64,000 nt of DNA from Vitrella brassicaformis (taxonomy: Eukaryota > Sar > Vitrellaceae). Positions within the stretch are counted from its first letter, which is position 1. Every line of letters starts with the position of its first letter. A program made the position numbers and the translations under genes. This document shows positions 24,317 to 35,800 of this stretch, piece after piece. The stretch is from the NCBI GenBank assembly GCA_001179505.1, contig CDMY01000419.1:1-64000 (forward strand). Reading direction: 5' to 3'. The notes under the pieces are model-generated. The model was not told the DNA's origin. It ran no database searches and was given only the letters and a program-made list of their open reading frames with translations.

Positions 24317-27300
24317 TCAGTGAGATGGGTAGAGTTTGATGTTCTCACTTGTCATCACATCTTGCATTGTGGCCTTTCTTCCATCCACCTCTCGACACCA
24401 CTTGTCAACAGTAGCGGCCATTGCTGCATCTGGTTCTTTGTCACCCTGCACATGTAGCCGCCTTTCCAGACGCTTCTCCTCCGCTTCAACTGTGGCCTGA
24501 AGTACCATAACCAGCGTAAGTGGAATTTCAAAGGTGTCCCTTACGTTCATCTCAAACACCAGGTCACACACTATAATGAAACCGATGACTACGATCGCGC
24601 TGAGGACTCCGATAGGCAGTACACAAGGAAGGGCCATGAAGAAGCCTATTTTTTCCACCACTGTTCCGCCCTTTTCTGTCAGTAGTATTCCGAGCCATTC
24701 GAAGGGAATGGCAATGAGGAACACAGGTGTGAAGGCGACGATATATGTGACAAACTCGAGAATACAGAGGACGGCCACAAGGGAAAATCCAAGGATCCTC
24801 AAACATGTGGTTTCATCCACAGCCGAGATACGGTACATAAGGGAGCGAGCGGGTGCTAGCAGAAAAAGGCCTGCATACAAGAAATGTCCTGCTGGGCTTT
24901 GTGATATCCACACGTACTTATCAGGGAGAATGGAGGTGGAATTCGCTCATAGGTCGGCATATAGAGATACTCATTAAGAAGGCGGAGCCGCAGCATGCTG
25001 CAAGCGATGAACAGATTCATGTTGTGTCTCTATATGTCTCGATCTCGTTTTTGGGGTTGACTAACTGGTAGTGTGCATGTTGACTTGACTCGATGGCATC
25101 CCAAGTGAATGCCTGATATCACAGATCATCGATGCTCGCGTTGTGTCAGCTTATTCTTCCCTATCTTCTTCCCTACCATGATAGCTATTAAGAGATTGAG
25201 CTATAAGTAGGGGAGCACAAAGAGATGATCCGAAGATGAAAATCTGCTTTTAACCACCTCTGCGTACATCTTACCAGGATGATGGATAAAAGAATGACGT
25301 AAAGGATCAGAAGAATAGGAATGAGAAGATGTTCATCCTGAATGGCACTATCTAACGGTTCCTGTCCAGAGAAACAAGACGTCTCCTCTCTCATCGTAGA
25401 ATTAAGACATCTTCTTACTTGGAATTCCCCCAATCCACCATAGAATAGCGTTAGGATGGCTTGTCCGTAAGTCCCAAATACTCACTCTCGTCTGTCGCGA
25501 GTGTCATCACTGTAGCCGCAAAGGCCAGCAAGACGTATACGTAGAGGAGTAGAAATATCGATCTGCAGTGCACAAACAGAATGCACACGTACAGGCTCTG
25601 CTTACACAACTGGTCAGAACATCATAGTAGTACATGTCTGCAAGCATGCGTATTACAGCCCTGAATCACAAATAATCATCACGGATAAGACAGAAATTGA
25701 TGCATTCTTCCTTACAAGATGAGTGGCCCAGTTGTAGAGTTGAGGGTGGCAATTTGGAGAAATCTCGTGGTGAACAATAGACCGACGAGTGACAGTGAAG
25801 CAGTGATTGCCTCAGATGGTGCTCTGGAAAAATGCAATGCGACGAATGAAATGACCGCAAGAGAACTCGCGAGGTCAAGGTAATTCCTGAATGCCGCATG
25901 CAAAGCAAGTCAACATCTGCGCATGATGAATAAAAGCATGCCTCACCAATATTCCCCCCAGTAGCGCCACCCCAAACGAAACATCTATCGCCAAAAAGGT
26001 TCAAAACGTGAATTCCCTGTACTTGTTCTTTTACTTTCTCACCTGCATGATCTCCTGTGCGATGTAACCACCGCCCATTGTCACAATGGCCCACAGCCAA
26101 ATCCATCCTTTAGACTGGATCTCATCGCCGTAGCTAGACGAGATCTCATACACATTAACATACGCGAATACACATCCGATCCTGAACAAAACAAGCTGGT
26201 CGATTCATTGCTGACATTTACTTGCCTCCTTACATAACGGCCATCATAATAAATCTGCTGATGAAAGCAAGTTGTGGCGATAGAGCCACTCGAAATCCCC
26301 AATCCTGCATGAAAGTCACTATTCCTTCCAATCCACTAGGGTCTCTTGTCTCCTGCAGACACAATCATTACAACATAAGAGGAAAGGCAGCTTTTCGCCC
26401 ACATCAAGCCAACTCACGGATTCATGGACGTAAAGATACGGCTCCTTCCAGCGTTCACGAGTTAACTCAATAACCTTTGCTGTAACAAACACGCAGCAGC
26501 TCGCTTCAGGCGGAAAAGAGAAAGAGAGATGTGTTTACCTTCTGCGACTGTCTGGAGAGACTCCGAGGAATCCATCAGATGAAAGAGGTCCAGTAAATCG
26601 TCATGTGTCCATTCTTTGTTGGTATCCGCAATCGACGTGGCAGCAAATGCATCAAGCCAGTCGCCAATCTCTTCTATCGCTCTGCACACAAGTGCGCACA
26701 GGTGCAGACAAAGACGCAGCACAGCCTGCCTTCTGCGTACTTTGTGTGTGAGTCCTTGTTTCGAGATGACATGTCGCTGCGATACGCAGAGAGAAGATGG
26801 AGTGCGGTGAGGGTAACGTCGTTGGGGTCAGTATGCTTCAGCGACTAAACAAGAGCCTTCTTCAGGAATGGAAGGTTTGACATTAGATTGTGAAGGTGTC
26901 ACACAGGGCGATTCGATGGCGATGTTCGTCTACGCCTGCGGCAGCCTTCCCCTCATCCATGCCCTGCGGGCTGCCTGCGCTGAGGAGGGATATGAGATGC
27001 CGTCGAGTGGGGCATGGGATGAGTCAGGCAGCGATGGGTCTGGGTCAGACATGGACGAGAACGAAAACGCGCCATCAGAAGCGCAAGAGAGGCCAGAAGA
27101 AGCCAGTGACACGCCACCAGAAGCAGAGGGGGATGGTGCGGGTGTATGTGTGTGTTCTGATGTAGAAGGTGTTGGAGTTGGTGAGGAGGAGAGTTTGTCG
27201 GCCTCGTCAGCCCCGTCGGCCTCTTCATCTAGCGCTTCGCTGCGGCAGTGCTGGTATGCGGATGACTCGTCGGCGCTCGGCAAACTTCACGGCATCCTCG

Positions 27301-29267
27301 TGTGGTTTCGAGCCCTGCGTCGCATCGGTCCCTCATACGGCTATCACCCAGAGACCGCCAAGTCCTTCCTCGTCGTCAAACCCGAGCTCGAGCAGATCGC
27401 AAGGGAACTCTTCGAGCCCGAGGGGGTGCAGATCGTCACGGGCAAGAGGTTCCTGGGCGGCTACGTGGGCGATGAGGGGGGAAGGGCGGCGTTCCTCTGC
27501 GAGAAGGTCGAGGGGTGGGTGCGCGGCGTGCGCGCGCTCACGTCTGCTGCCCGCAACTTCCCACACACGGCCCACGCGGCAATGACGAGGTCTCTGCAGA
27601 TGGAGTGGGACTACGTCTTTCGTGTCGTGCTCACCGACGAGTGCGCTCTCAGCCCCCTCCGCGAGGCCATCGCCAAGGAGCTGCTGCCGGCCCTCCTCGG
27701 CGGCCCTGTGACGCCGTCCGAGGTCGACCTGATGCTGCTGCCTGCCCGGCATGGCGGCACCGGCATACGTGACCCTCTCGACCGTGCCGCAGCCGCCTAC
27801 CCCGCTTCCCGCGCGAGCACCAAGGTGGTCTCCAAGTCCGTCCAAGGCAAGGCTCCGTTCCACCCTGGCGACCATCGTGCCACCATCCGCCACGCCCTCA
27901 CCCGGAGCAAGCAGCAGCAGGACGTCGCCCACAAGACCAAGAGGGAGGCCGCCCTGCCGCACATCGACCGCCGGCGCCATCGCGTCCTCTCCCGCAGCGC
28001 CGAGTATAAGACGTCCGGCTGGCTGACCACCCTCCCGTCGACAGACAACAACACTGGTCTTGATGCTGCGGAGTTTCGAGATGCCCTCAACATGCGTTAC
28101 GGCCGTCACCCCCCCGGCCTCGCTGCACGCTGCGACCACTGCAACCAGCCCCTCACCGTCGACCATGCGCTGTGCTGCAAGCGGTACGGCCTGGTGATTC
28201 GTCGCCACGACGAGCTGCGGGACACTTTTGCCGAGCTGATTGGGATGGCGTGGGGGGACGCTGGTGTGCGTCGGGAGGTGGTGTTGAAGGAGGGAGAGGA
28301 GGNNNNNNNNNNNNNNNNNNNNNNNNNNNNNNNNNNNNNNNNNNNNNNNNNNNNNNNNNNNNNNNNNNNNNNNNNNNNNNNNNNNNNNNNNNNNNNNNNN
28401 NNNNNNNNNNNNNNNNNNNNNNNNNNNNNNNNNNNNNNNNNNNNNNNNNNNNNNNNNNNNNNNNNNNNNNNNNNNNNNNNNNNNNNNNNNNNNNNNNNNN
28501 NNNNNNNNNNNNNNNNNNNNNNNNNNNNNNNNNNNNNNNNNNNNNNNNNNNNNNNNNNNNNNNNNNNNNNNNNNNNNNNNNNNNNNNNNNNNNNNNNNNN
28601 NNGTCTGCAACTCCCGCGTGACCTTCTGCCCTCTGGTGGTGACGTGTGACGGTGTGTGGGGACACGATGCCAACGTGTTCATCGCCCACATGGCTCATGC
28701 GCTGTTGGAGAAGGAGGGGTGGAAGGGTCGGGGGTTCAGTCATGTGTCTGGATGGATTCGCTCTCGCTTGTCTATCGCCCTCGCGCGTGCGACTAGCTTC
28801 TGTCTGCGTGGGGGAGGGAGGGGAGGGTTTGCGGGACTGGGGTGTGCTGATGGGGCGGGGATTGATCCCTCCTCCCCTTGAGCCTGTTTGAGTCTGCGTG
28901 CTGATGGGACTGTATTTGTATGAGTATCACGGACACACAGACGAGTGTTACGGTTAATGACAGTTTTCACTCACTGGCATGACCACGTCAGGGCTCGTGA
29001 TGGGCTCTACTGAGGACTTGCGACTGTGATGCTCCACAGAGGTCGGGGAGGCTGGTTTCTGTCATTGAAGTGCCAGGAATGTACCGGAAGGCGTGTACGG
29101 GAGGATGTGCTTACCGAGCCGTCAGCGGGTTTGCTGTCCCCTTTTCCTGGCCCATTTCTCCACGCACGATGAAGAAGACTGTTGAGATCAGTCAGGCTAA
29201 CTCTGCCGCTGAGCTGTGAGGCGACCGCCAAGGTCTGACGACGTGAGGAACGTCGCCTCTCCGCCAT
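24317..29267 (-). CDS. TRP-family (TRPM-like) cation channel
   Basis: Seventeen exons give about 649 aa: 29115-29267, 28975-29058, 26741-26844, 26539-26681, 26418-26479, 26234-26352, 26043-26181, 25947-25984, 25716-25886, 25634-25660, 25486-25562, 25419-25459, 25275-25361, 25177-25200, 25066-25112, 24918-24997, 24317-24870. All phases agree. Membrane-domain landmarks in order are the S4-S5 region (RFLQIATLNSTTGPLIL, then VIRMLAD), S5 (IFLLLYVYVLLAFAATVM), the pore loop (TLFYGGLGEFQ), S6 (LLIPILLILYVILLSIIL followed by LNLLIAIM), and the post-S6 ERIPPPFSLI block typical of TRPM proteins. The N-terminus is Ser/Arg-rich. Unusually, the last exon adds several more hydrophobic helices after the PPP motif. 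The gap between exons 11 and 12 is only 26 nt, so it is either an ultrashort intron or a one-base lesion. Intron 2 carries an antisense retroelement. Confidence 0.8.
26860..28900 (+). mobile_element. 5'-truncated non-LTR-type retroelement with reverse transcriptase
   Basis: A single frame from 26868, broken only by the N gap, encodes the end of a reverse transcriptase: QGDSMAMFVYACGSL (motif 4, QGD), then after an acidic insert WYADDSSALGK (catalytic YADD), then LGGYVGD and a thumb-like region. A Cys/His cluster (CDHCNQPLTVDHALCC) and RRHDELRDTF follow. Past the gap come VTCDGVWGHDANVF and a helix with RSRLSIALARATSFCLRG, the usual C-terminal block of such elements. The RT start (motifs 1-3) is missing, as in 5'-truncated insertions. 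It lies in intron 2 of the channel gene, opposite to the gene. No poly-A tail or target-site duplication was identified. It is probably non-autonomous. Confidence 0.8.
28303..28602. other. Assembly gap (300 N)
   Basis: Exactly 300 N lie inside the retroelement frame. The round length suggests a placeholder, so the frame relation of the two sides and the true spacing are unknown. It probably hides the middle of the C-terminal domain. Confidence 0.95.
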
Positions 29268-29403
29268 CGGTGGGGGTGGGCTGCACGGACAACTAAAAAC
29301 GCAGAATGGTCCGTTCTGCTGTCGGTCACTTGTGAGGGGGGGGAGGGGGAGAAGGCCCCAAGGACCAGGGTCAAGGGTTTACAAACCCTACCTGCTCGGT
29401 CCG
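29268..29403. promoter_or_regulatory. Divergent promoter region, channel and RCC1 genes
   Basis: Only 136 nt separate the two divergent start codons, so the region must hold both promoters, or transcription starts within coding sequence. It is G-rich near the RCC1 side. No TATA box was evident. Confidence 0.5.
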
Positions 29404-32170
29404 ATGGACTTTCGAGTGGACTTTCGGCTTGTGGCTTGGGGCGCCAACAACAGCAGCGAAGTGCCGGCGGCAAGATCGTCTACAGAACCCGCGCCAAGGT
29501 TGACTCAGACCACTCATGGCGCAGCATCCAGCTCTGCAAGGCACCACAAAGGCAGCACCGGCAGCAGAGGCATCCAGGAGGTGCAGCTGCCGCCATGCGG
29601 CAATGATCAACAAGGCTCTGGAGGGCCCAAGAGCGTCGCTGCTGGGCGGTGCCATGTGTGTGTGGCGATGGCTGATGGGAGCCTCTGGGCGTGCGGGAAG
29701 GGCATCTACGGTACACACGTCATTGAAGAGGGAAGATTACAACGACTGCAATCATCCGAGCTCATCTGCACGTGTCTGTGTTGGTGGTCTCCTGTGTGGC
29801 CGTCCGTGTTGGTGCATGGCATGCAGGTCAGCTGGGTGTGAGGGAGCACCAGCAGGTCACGCACTTCACTCAGGTCTGGCTGACTGAGCCGGGCTCGAGC
29901 TCGGTGGCCACCGGCCGATTGCTCGTCAAGCAAGTCGCATGCTCCGACTACCATACACTGTAGGCACGCGACTGGGCGGGACGTCAGTGGGGTGGGCCCC
30001 GCTTGCCCTCTCCATGTCATGAGTGCACTCATCGTGTCCTGTCATGTCCTGTTGCGGTTTTCCTTGTGTGTGTGTGCAGAGCGTTGACAGAGGGCGGCAA
30101 GGTCTTCACCTGGGGCAGCAATTCAAACGCCAAACTGGGCCACCCCGGTGGGTCGCCAGGAGAGAACGGCCTATATATGCATCTTTTTTTTTCTTGCTGG
30201 TCTGTCTGTGTTTCATTCAGTGCGTCTGTCGCCCCGATATGACGGCTGCTCGCAGCCCACACTGGTCACCACTCTGGCCGACCAGGTCGGGTCGGAGAAA
30301 ATGGACAAGCGGAACCTGAAGTTCATTCTGCCCCTTGTTTGTGCCAGTCGATAGCCGTAGCATCGATTGCCTGTGGCGACGCACACTCGGTGGCACTCGC
30401 TGAGAATGGAAAGGTAGGTACGGACACAGAAAGAGACAGTGTCGGTCGATGCTTCGTTCGCATGACTGGACGCCTATGTGTGCAGGTGTGGTCCTGGGGG
30501 TGCACGCGCAACGGTTCCCTCAACTACGGGCAGTGTGGCCACAACAGTCACACCAAACCCACACACACGCCTACACCCATACAAGTAACCACGAAACCAC
30601 ACACACGAGAAGACACTCACGCCCCGATGCACCCACCATCTCCATACATCCCTCTCTCTGTCCATCCATCAGGCCCTGGCATCTTCGGGCATCTGCATCC
30701 GCAGCATATCGTGCGGCGCCTTCCACACTCTAGCGATAGACGCCGAGGGCCGGGTCTACAGCTGGGGGGCGGGTGAGTATGGGGAGCTGGGATTGGGCGA
30801 TTTCCGTCATCGTGCGTCGCCGGTGCGTGTGGAGGCCTTCCTGGACCCGGTGAGGGAGAGGAGGGGCGAGAGGGGCAGGGGGGCGTCGTTGCGGTCTGTC
30901 AAGGGCAGGGCCACCGTCAGAGAGGTACGCTTGGGGCCTGTGTGGGTTTGTTGTGTGGTGGAGAAATGGATTGTCTGTCTGTCGTGTGTGTGTCATCAGG
31001 AGGCGCCTGTAGTGGTGTCTGTGTCTGGCGGTGGGCGGCACACTCTCATGCTGACAGCTGACGGTGACGTCTACGCATGCGGATACAATCAGCACGGCCA
31101 GTGTGGCAGCGGCAACACAGAGAACCTGTGCTACCCTCTGCGCATCGAGAGCTTCGTCACCTCCTCCCGACCCCCCTCACCCTTCTCCCTCTCTCGCCCG
31201 CCCAGCACTCGCAATTCACCCCAGCTGCCCAGGCCGCTCACGAGCGACACCGCCAAGAGGGAAAGGGGGGAGGACACGCACCGGGCGGCACACACGATGG
31301 CCCAGGTGGTTGCGTGTTGGAGCCACTCGCTGTTCCTGACATCCGACGGACGAGCACTTGCATGCGGGATGGGTGAGAGATGCACAGATAATGAATGACC
31401 TGCAACATTATGGATCTGAATGTGGATTTTCAGGTCGCAATGGCGAGCTGGGCAGAGACGACATCAGGTCCCGCGTGAGGCCCACCGAGGTCCCGATGCA
31501 TGGCTTCCCATCTCTCCGAGTCGACCAGCTGTGGGGCGGCGGCATGAAGAGCTTCGCCCTCCTGGTCCCCGCCAACGCCAACGCCCCTCCGCCCCCGTTG
31601 ACCTATCCCCCACCCATCGCACCTTCCACCAGCCCTCGTCCCAAGGACGGCACGTCGCTGCACAGGCAGCTCGATGCCTGCAGCCAGACGGAGAGCCTCC
31701 CGCTGCCCTCAAGCAGGGTGGAGGTGGGGTCGCGTCATGTGGAGTTTGTGCATCGGTTTGTGAGGTTTGAGGTGGCTAGAGGCGAGTGGGAAGGGGAAAG
31801 CGGGCGGACAGTGCTGCAGGAGAAGATCGACACGTTTACACAGGTGGGCGTGAAGAGCCAGTCGTCATGTGTGATTCCATTGCCCATTTGCTGCCCGCAG
31901 GATGTTGCTACCCGTGACTCACCCCCGGCGTTGGTGAAGCTGGTAGCTGCCGAGCCCTCCTCAACGTCAGAAGACGATCCCAGTCCGAGTACGGCCTCCC
32001 TCACCCTGCAGCTCATCACCAGACACCGCCCGCAGACACACCTTTCCGTGTCGGCCGTGGCGCAGGTGTTTAGCGAGTGTCTAGGGGATAGCCTGGTGTC
32101 TCAGCCGAGGTGGTATGAAATATTGCCGGAGGGGGAGGGGGAGGGCAGTAAGACCAGGGCCCAGGGGTGA
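29404..32170 (+). CDS. RCC1-repeat protein
   Basis: This beta-propeller protein is built of RCC1 repeats, seen as recurring blocks: VAWGANNSSEV, VAMADGSLWACGKGIYG, KVFTWGSNSNAKLGHP, IACGDAHSVALAENGKVW followed by SWG, SCGAFHTLAIDAEGRVYSWG with AGEYGELGLGD, SGGGRHTLMLTADGDVYACG with YNQHGQCGSGN, and SHSLFLTSDGRALACGMG with RNGELGRDD. At least six blades can be read. RCC1 proteins act as Ran GEFs in the nucleus or as scaffolds for other GTPases; the long proline-rich insertions and the acidic C-terminal extension of about 250 aa (31560-32170) argue against canonical RCC1. The start ATG (29404) places the first blade close to the N-terminus. Introns are short and GT-rich. The 3' neighbour is convergent. 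Confidence 0.85.
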
Positions 32171-32813
32171 GGGAGATGAAAGAAGACTGACCATGTTGGT
32201 GTGCATACGAGGGAATCGCTGTGTTTATATCCATCTCGCTGGGTGTGTGGTTTTTCCATTCTTGCGGTCTCCACGTGTGTATGCGTCTTTTGGGTGTGTG
32301 GTGTGAGGGACCGCGCATACTTGATACAATACCACGAATGTGTGTGTGCATGGAAACACGAGTCCAAACCCTTCAAACCTTCATATACCTACCCCAGAAA
32401 CTCGTCTCACCAGGACGTGCTAACACAGGCGACGAACGTGACACATGAATCGACACAACAAAAAATGTACGGCCACCCCTGTAGCTGAGTGGGTGCTCCT
32501 GGCGCTTGAAAGAGCCAGCCCCTGCACCTGCAACATCTCTGTGTGTGCTGTGCTGGCCGCAACGTATGCTTGCTCTGACTTGTGTATGAAACAAGAAAGA
32601 CACAGACAGACAGACACAGAAGGTACGAAGGACGGAGGAACGGAGGAACGGAAAGAGGGATGGAGGGAGAAGGCGGAGGGAGGGAGACACGCACACGCAG
32701 CCCAGGCCCCACCCAGCCATCCATCCATCCATCAATCCAACGCACATGCATTCACACATAGCCGACACACTCACCGAGACACACACTTTGTAAGTGACAC
32801 GATGCTCATTCGT
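32171..32813. other. Convergent intergenic region with dispersed repeat
   Basis: It lies between the 3' ends of the RCC1-like gene and the transporter gene. It holds copy 2 of the dispersed repeat and CATC microsatellites and no supported gene. Confidence 0.6.
32355..32760 (+). repeat. Dispersed repeat, copy 2
   Basis: This is the longer copy of the repeat at 23740-24000, with the same block order and orientation. The middle has an extra segment of roughly 150 nt. Within it, TAGCTGAGTGGGTGCTCCTGG resembles a pol III A-box by eye; no matching B-box was found at the right distance. Confidence 0.7.
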
Positions 32814-35800
32814 TCATTCTGCTACCGATGACGAGAGGGCCACATCCACAGTGCCAGTGCCACTGGGCTGGCCCGCAACATCACCATGAGGGCTGTGGTT
32901 GTCACCGTCGTGTTCGCTGCTGACCGTCACCTCGTATCGCCGCTTGGACGACTGGCCAGGGCGATGCGCATGAACGTGGCCCTTGGGCGTCTGGTGCACA
33001 CCTTCTTCTACTTGGTGGGGCAGAAAGGCACACTCTGGAACGAACACGGCAAACGCACACACAGGTGCGGTGCCGATTCATGTGTGTTGGTCGCGCCATG
33101 TGCCTGTCGTGTCTCGCTTGCCTGGAGAGTTTTCTCTGCTGAGATGCCTCACGCCAGGGTTGGCTGTGTCTCCTTGACAGCTCTCGCCAGCCTCGGTGGT
33201 CGACCCGCCCTTGGCGAGCTGGCCGACCGTCCCATTCCCATCGGTGGATCCGTCGTCCTTGCAATTGGCAGCTGGAGGAGCGGCGGCCTCGCGAGGCAAC
33301 GCCAGGGGAGGCATCGACAGGAAGCTTGGCTGGGGATCGTCGTGAGCGATTCTGCAGTCGATGGCGAATAGAGTGTCCTCCATGAGAGCGGCGAGGGACT
33401 GGTCGGCTCGGAGGGGGCTGTTGGGGTTTTGCAACAGATCCAGCACCTCCTAATGAACGGCGTCCAGTCCACACAGACAGACAAGGATGAGAGCGAGCAG
33501 CCCATGGGCATCACGTCTTCCTTTCGTCTCACTCACTTTGCAGACGCCTCTGATGTCCCTGGTTTCCAGCTGCCCCTTTGCTGCGTTGATGGTGTCCTCA
33601 TGTATGACGGCCTCCACCATGACGGCGGGCAGCGGTGGACCCTCCAGCCGGGGCGCCTTGCTCAGACACAAGAGCTCTTGCAGGCGATACAAGAGCTACA
33701 CACACACACACACACACACACGGACACGGGTCCATCCATATATTGCCGTGTGTTGTGTCTGTCTCGCCCTCCCTGTCCGAGTACTCACCTCTTTCTCTAC
33801 TTCCACCATCTCTATCGACGCATTCGTTGGCGAGGCCGCGGTGGCTTCCGAGTTGGGAGACTTGTGCCCTCCGCCGATCGCCATCTGCTGCTTCACCCTG
33901 TCCCAGTTTCCGACGCCGCCAGGTGGTGATCCACGCCGCGAAGACACGGGCGATGGGCTCTGCCCGGCGGGGATGGTGGGCAGTGCGATGGACGCGCTGG
34001 TGGCCTCGTGGATGGCGGTGGGTAGCCGGGGGAAGGCCAGCTTTATGTGGATGGACGGTTGGTCCGAAGGCAGCGGGGTGGCCGCACCACTGTCGGTGGG
34101 CGTCAGCTCCACCAGATTGCCAACCTGAAACAGAGAGACACGCATGCCCATGTGCATATTGACGAGGCACAGAGGGAGACGTGAGAGGGGGCGTACCTTG
34201 CTGGAGAGTTTCTTGATGGTGCTGGTGAGGAGCTTCAAATCCTTCCTGTTGTACTCGTCCTTGCCCTGCCGATACGCCAACAACCTGCATGGCCATCCAT
34301 GACGCACATAAGAGCCACACCGATCCATATGCACACGACACGCGGCGAGTACACCACACCCGATGAAGTCCAACCTACCTCATGAGGAAGACCTCGTCGA
34401 CATCCTCGTGTGCGAGTTTGACTGCGGCTCTTCTGGCGAGTATGTTGAAGATGGTTCCCAGCACCATCATGCCACCTCCGATGACGAATATGGCGGGGAT
34501 CCAGCTGAGGCCGCCCTCGTCCACCAGGGGAAACGATACTGCTGTGCATATGTACGCGACCACCGCACTGCACAGAAATATCCACGCGCGACGCTGCAGA
34601 GAAGCAGAGAGACAGACCGCACACAGTGTGTGTGGCCGTGTGGGAGTGTGTTTCTGTTTGTGTTGTTACGGACGGTGCTTCTGCGTATGAGTGCGTGTGC
34701 CCTCTCGCCCTTGGTTTCGTCCAGAAGGCTCTCGAGCGGCCGGGGACCAGGGAAGTGGTCCAGCAGAGTGCGCCAGTAGTGCTCCCTGTCCCCCACACAC
34801 AAGAACACACCACACGACATGCCGTGTCCTGTCTGCACTGATCTGCTCACTGTGGTGTGAATGCTTTGAATGGCATTCTGAATAGGCCGGTAAGGGGGTC
34901 TTCGAATGGCTTGCCGAGCAGGAACTGCTGCAGCGCCTTCTTGATCTTACGGTCGGCTTCCTCCGCATTCCTATCGACCCAAGCACCTTGTTCTCCTCTC
35001 CCGTGTATATGTGTATGTGAATCCTTGGGGTGGGTGGTTAAGTCACCTGAATGGCCATGTGTAGTATTTGACGGCGAATGAGACAAGTGCCAGCACTGTG
35101 GGGATGTAGACGAAGAAGGCACGGATCAGAAATACCACCCAAGCACTCTGCTCCTGGGAGACGCCGTCCTGATGGGTGGATGGATAGATGACACACATAC
35201 GTCGACCAAACACGACACACAAACATGGTGCGTGCCTGCACCTTTGAGGCCTTGAATCCTGCGGCGGCGATGACAGCTATTGGGAATGCCTGTGCGGGAA
35301 CGGCGACGATCTTGGGCACGAATGAGCTGAACATCGTGAACGACGCCTCGTTGCGAACACCCGCCCTGCATGCACGTCCATGCAGATGTAAGGAGACGTG
35401 TGGGTGTTGCTGGCGTGTGTGTGTATGTGCTGACCGGAGTTCATCGTAGTCGATGGTGAGCCCGAGAATGTTATCGGTGAGGAAGACGGCCCCGATGGGG
35501 AAGCCGTTGATCAGCGATATGCCTACGTGATGAAATGATATACATCCAAGCAACCCGTCTGTCTATCTGTACACTGCGCTCCCTGCCCTGCCATACTCGC
35601 TCACCGACAGTGAGCCATTGGTCCCCGCTGCCGACGAAGATGAGCAGGCCGTTGGTCTGACATACATTAGATCAGTCAGTCACGCACACGTGAATGTGTC
35701 AGAAGCCTGTTGGTTGCAACCAACAAGTCGTAGCTACCAGCGCATTCAGCAGGTTTGTTGCCTGAGTGCACCAGTGCGGTAGTATGATAGATAGATAGAT

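Noticed and set aside
27333-28691. Minus-strand open frame through the retroelement and N gap
   Set aside because: It is the antisense of the reverse-transcriptase frame, where catalytic motifs are clear on the plus strand; the Ns keep any frame open artificially.
32479-32530. Possible tRNA gene from the A-box-like sequence
   Set aside because: No acceptor stem, anticodon arm or T-arm could be folded around it; at most a remnant.
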